Below are positions 11,920 through 12,722 of a stretch of DNA of 12,722 nt, piece by piece. Positions within the stretch are counted from its first letter, which is position 1, and each line of letters begins with the position of its first letter. Under the pieces are notes generated by a model. The model made no database searches. It was not told the DNA's origin and was given only the letters and a program-made list of their open reading frames with translations. The position numbers were made by a program, and so were the translations under genes. Source of the DNA: Bacteriovorax sp. UBA1852 (lineage in GTDB: Bacteria; Bdellovibrionota; Bacteriovoracia; Bacteriovoracales; Bacteriovoracaceae); NCBI GenBank assembly GCA_002338505.1, contig DDIK01000047.1:1-12722 (forward strand), written 5' to 3'.

Positions 11920-12722
11920 CTATTTATTACCAGATTCTGCCTTATTGTCTTCTAAACGTCTCTCGTTAATAAAGTTATGATTAGATGAATTAGCATTGTT
12001 TATTTTATTTACTTTTGTTCCTTGAATAACATTGTTACCAGATACAAGCTCTTGATATTTTTTAGGACATCTCTTTTCTATTCTATTAGGATTAGAAAGA
12101 AATACTTTATAAAGGTCGCTTCTATTACAATACTTTTCTAAAAATTCATTTCTTGCCATATGATATTGCTCTGGACATCTCTCTTTCATGTTATTCGTGT
12201 TTTCTATGTAATGTTTCAGTTTGATTGCACCTTCACAATATTCTTGATCATGCTTCTTCCTCGCTTTTGCATATTCATCAGGGCATCTTTCTTTCATATT
12301 ATTCCAATTCGTAATATGATTGCCATACTTAACAGCACCTTCACAATAGTCTTTATCTTGTTGCTTTTTTGCTTTTAAAAACTCATCGGGACATCTAGAT
12401 TTTATTTTTTCACTTTCTGTAATATGAAGACCTAATTTAATAGCACCTTCACAATAGTCTTTATCTTGTTGCTTTTTTGCTTTTAAAAACTCATCGGGAC
12501 ACCTAGATTTTATTTTTTCACTTTCTGTAATATGAAGACCTAATTTAATCGCACCTTCACAATAGTCTTTATCTTGTTGCTCTTTTGCTTTTAAAAACTC
12601 GTCGGGACATCTAGATTTTATTTTTTCACTTTCTGTAATATGAAGACCTAATTTAATAGCACCCTCACAGTAAGCTTTATTATGCTCTGTTGTACCTCCC
12701 CCAGTGTTAGGATAGTTTCCAC
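11920..12722 (-). CDS. Cysteine-repeat protein with 36-residue tandem repeats, partial
   Basis: The frame is open from the right edge to a TAG at 11920-11922, so the N-terminus is outside the window. I do not recognise the family. After a Gly/Asn/Thr-rich stretch, six units of 36 residues follow, each with Y-C-E-G-A-I-K near the start and R-C-P-D-E about 20 residues later. The Cys spacing alternates 19 and 15 intervening residues. Units 1-3 are almost identical, units 4 and 5 diverged, and unit 6 degenerate (it begins Y-C-N-R-S-D). A low-complexity, Asn- and charge-rich tail of about 40 residues ends the protein. Paired cysteines and repeat architecture suggest an extracytoplasmic protein with one disulfide per unit, but the signal peptide cannot be seen. 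An internal ATG at 12297 opens a 125-residue frame that starts in the middle of unit 4, and it is not the real start. Confidence 0.75.
   Translation of the reverse strand, partial: GNYPNTGGGTTEHNKAYCEGAIKLGLHITESEKIKSRCPDEFLKAKEQQDKDYCEGAIKLGLHITESEKIKSRCPDEFLKAKKQQDKDYCEGAIKLGLHITESEKIKSRCPDEFLKAKKQQDKDYCEGAVKYGNHITNWNNMKERCPDEYAKARKKHDQEYCEGAIKLKHYIENTNNMKERCPEQYHMARNEFLEKYCNRSDLYKVFLSNPNRIEKRCPKKYQELVSGNNVIQGTKVNKINNANSSNHNFINERRLEDNKAESGNK
12040..12672 (-). repeat. In-frame 108-bp tandem repeat array
   Basis: Units on the minus strand: 12672-12565, 12564-12457, 12456-12349, 12348-12241, 12240-12133 and a degenerate unit from 12132 to about 12040. The second and third units differ at only two of 108 positions, both synonymous by my reading. 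The first differs from the second at a handful of sites, one of which changes Lys to Glu. The last three units share the pattern but not the close DNA identity. Confidence 0.9.

Noticed and set aside
12160..12378. Plus-strand open frame across the repeat array
   Set aside because: It is very hydrophobic and low in complexity, arises from the reverse complement of a Lys/Glu-rich repeat gene, and has no start signals.
12040..12672. Regular 108-bp repeats could suggest a CRISPR array or a satellite
   Set aside because: There are no unique spacers, the repeats are directly adjacent, and they stay in one protein frame with mostly synonymous changes, so they are coding repeats.
1..12722. Signs of an insertion sequence, prophage, tRNA gene or integration site
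   Set aside because: No transposase, integrase, terminal inverted repeats, phage structural gene or tRNA cloverleaf was seen on either strand.

Overview
The window looks like chromosomal DNA from an AT-rich Gram-negative bacterium, most probably of the Bdellovibrionota (Bacteriovorax/Halobacteriovorax-like). This is an inference. It rests on the low GC content, the heavy use of AGA for arginine, several short lipoproteins and secreted proteins, and a PlsB-type acyltransferase next to an infC-rpmI-rplT block. No database search was possible.

Left part (1-2399): the 5' end of a lipoprotein gene, ending in what looks like a haem-binding CxxC(H), runs off the left edge on the minus strand. Divergent from it is a tightly overlapping three-gene set: a two-lobed retropepsin-like aspartic protease, a GrpB/UPF0157 nucleotidyltransferase-fold protein, and a P-loop kinase gene broken by a single in-frame amber codon.

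Middle part (2400-7715): a secreted protein with three Cys/Trp/His-Pro repeats is followed by a likely operon of a CBS-less IMP dehydrogenase/GMP reductase, a PlsB-like glycerol-3-phosphate acyltransferase and a small unknown protein. Then comes the translation operon infC-rpmI-rplT. It has its own promoter, an AUU start codon for infC, two RNA hairpin elements in the intergenic gaps, and a strong intrinsic terminator.

Right part (7716-12722): a two-CBS-domain protein sits behind an FNR/CRP-type palindrome spaced like a class II activator site. It is followed by an ECF-like sigma factor gene that may be leaderless. Convergent with the sigma gene, overlapping it by 4 bases, is a lipoprotein metzincin (matrixin-like) protease. 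Next are a TalC-type transaldolase on the minus strand, a divergent exported coiled-coil protein, and a truncated lipoprotein with an amidohydrolase-like HxH start. The right edge holds a minus-strand gene made of 108-bp (36-residue) cysteine-paired tandem repeats; its 5' end lies outside the window.

Several starts were set from ribosome-binding sites and frame evidence rather than from the longest open frame: the IMPDH-like gene at 3047, infC at 6381 (AUU), the transaldolase at 10458, the metzincin at 9668 (TTG) and the HxH lipoprotein at 11434. The least explained items are the repeat-protein gene at the right end, the two-lobed aspartic protease operon, and the activator-type promoter of the CBS gene. 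No complete novel defence or mobile system is visible.
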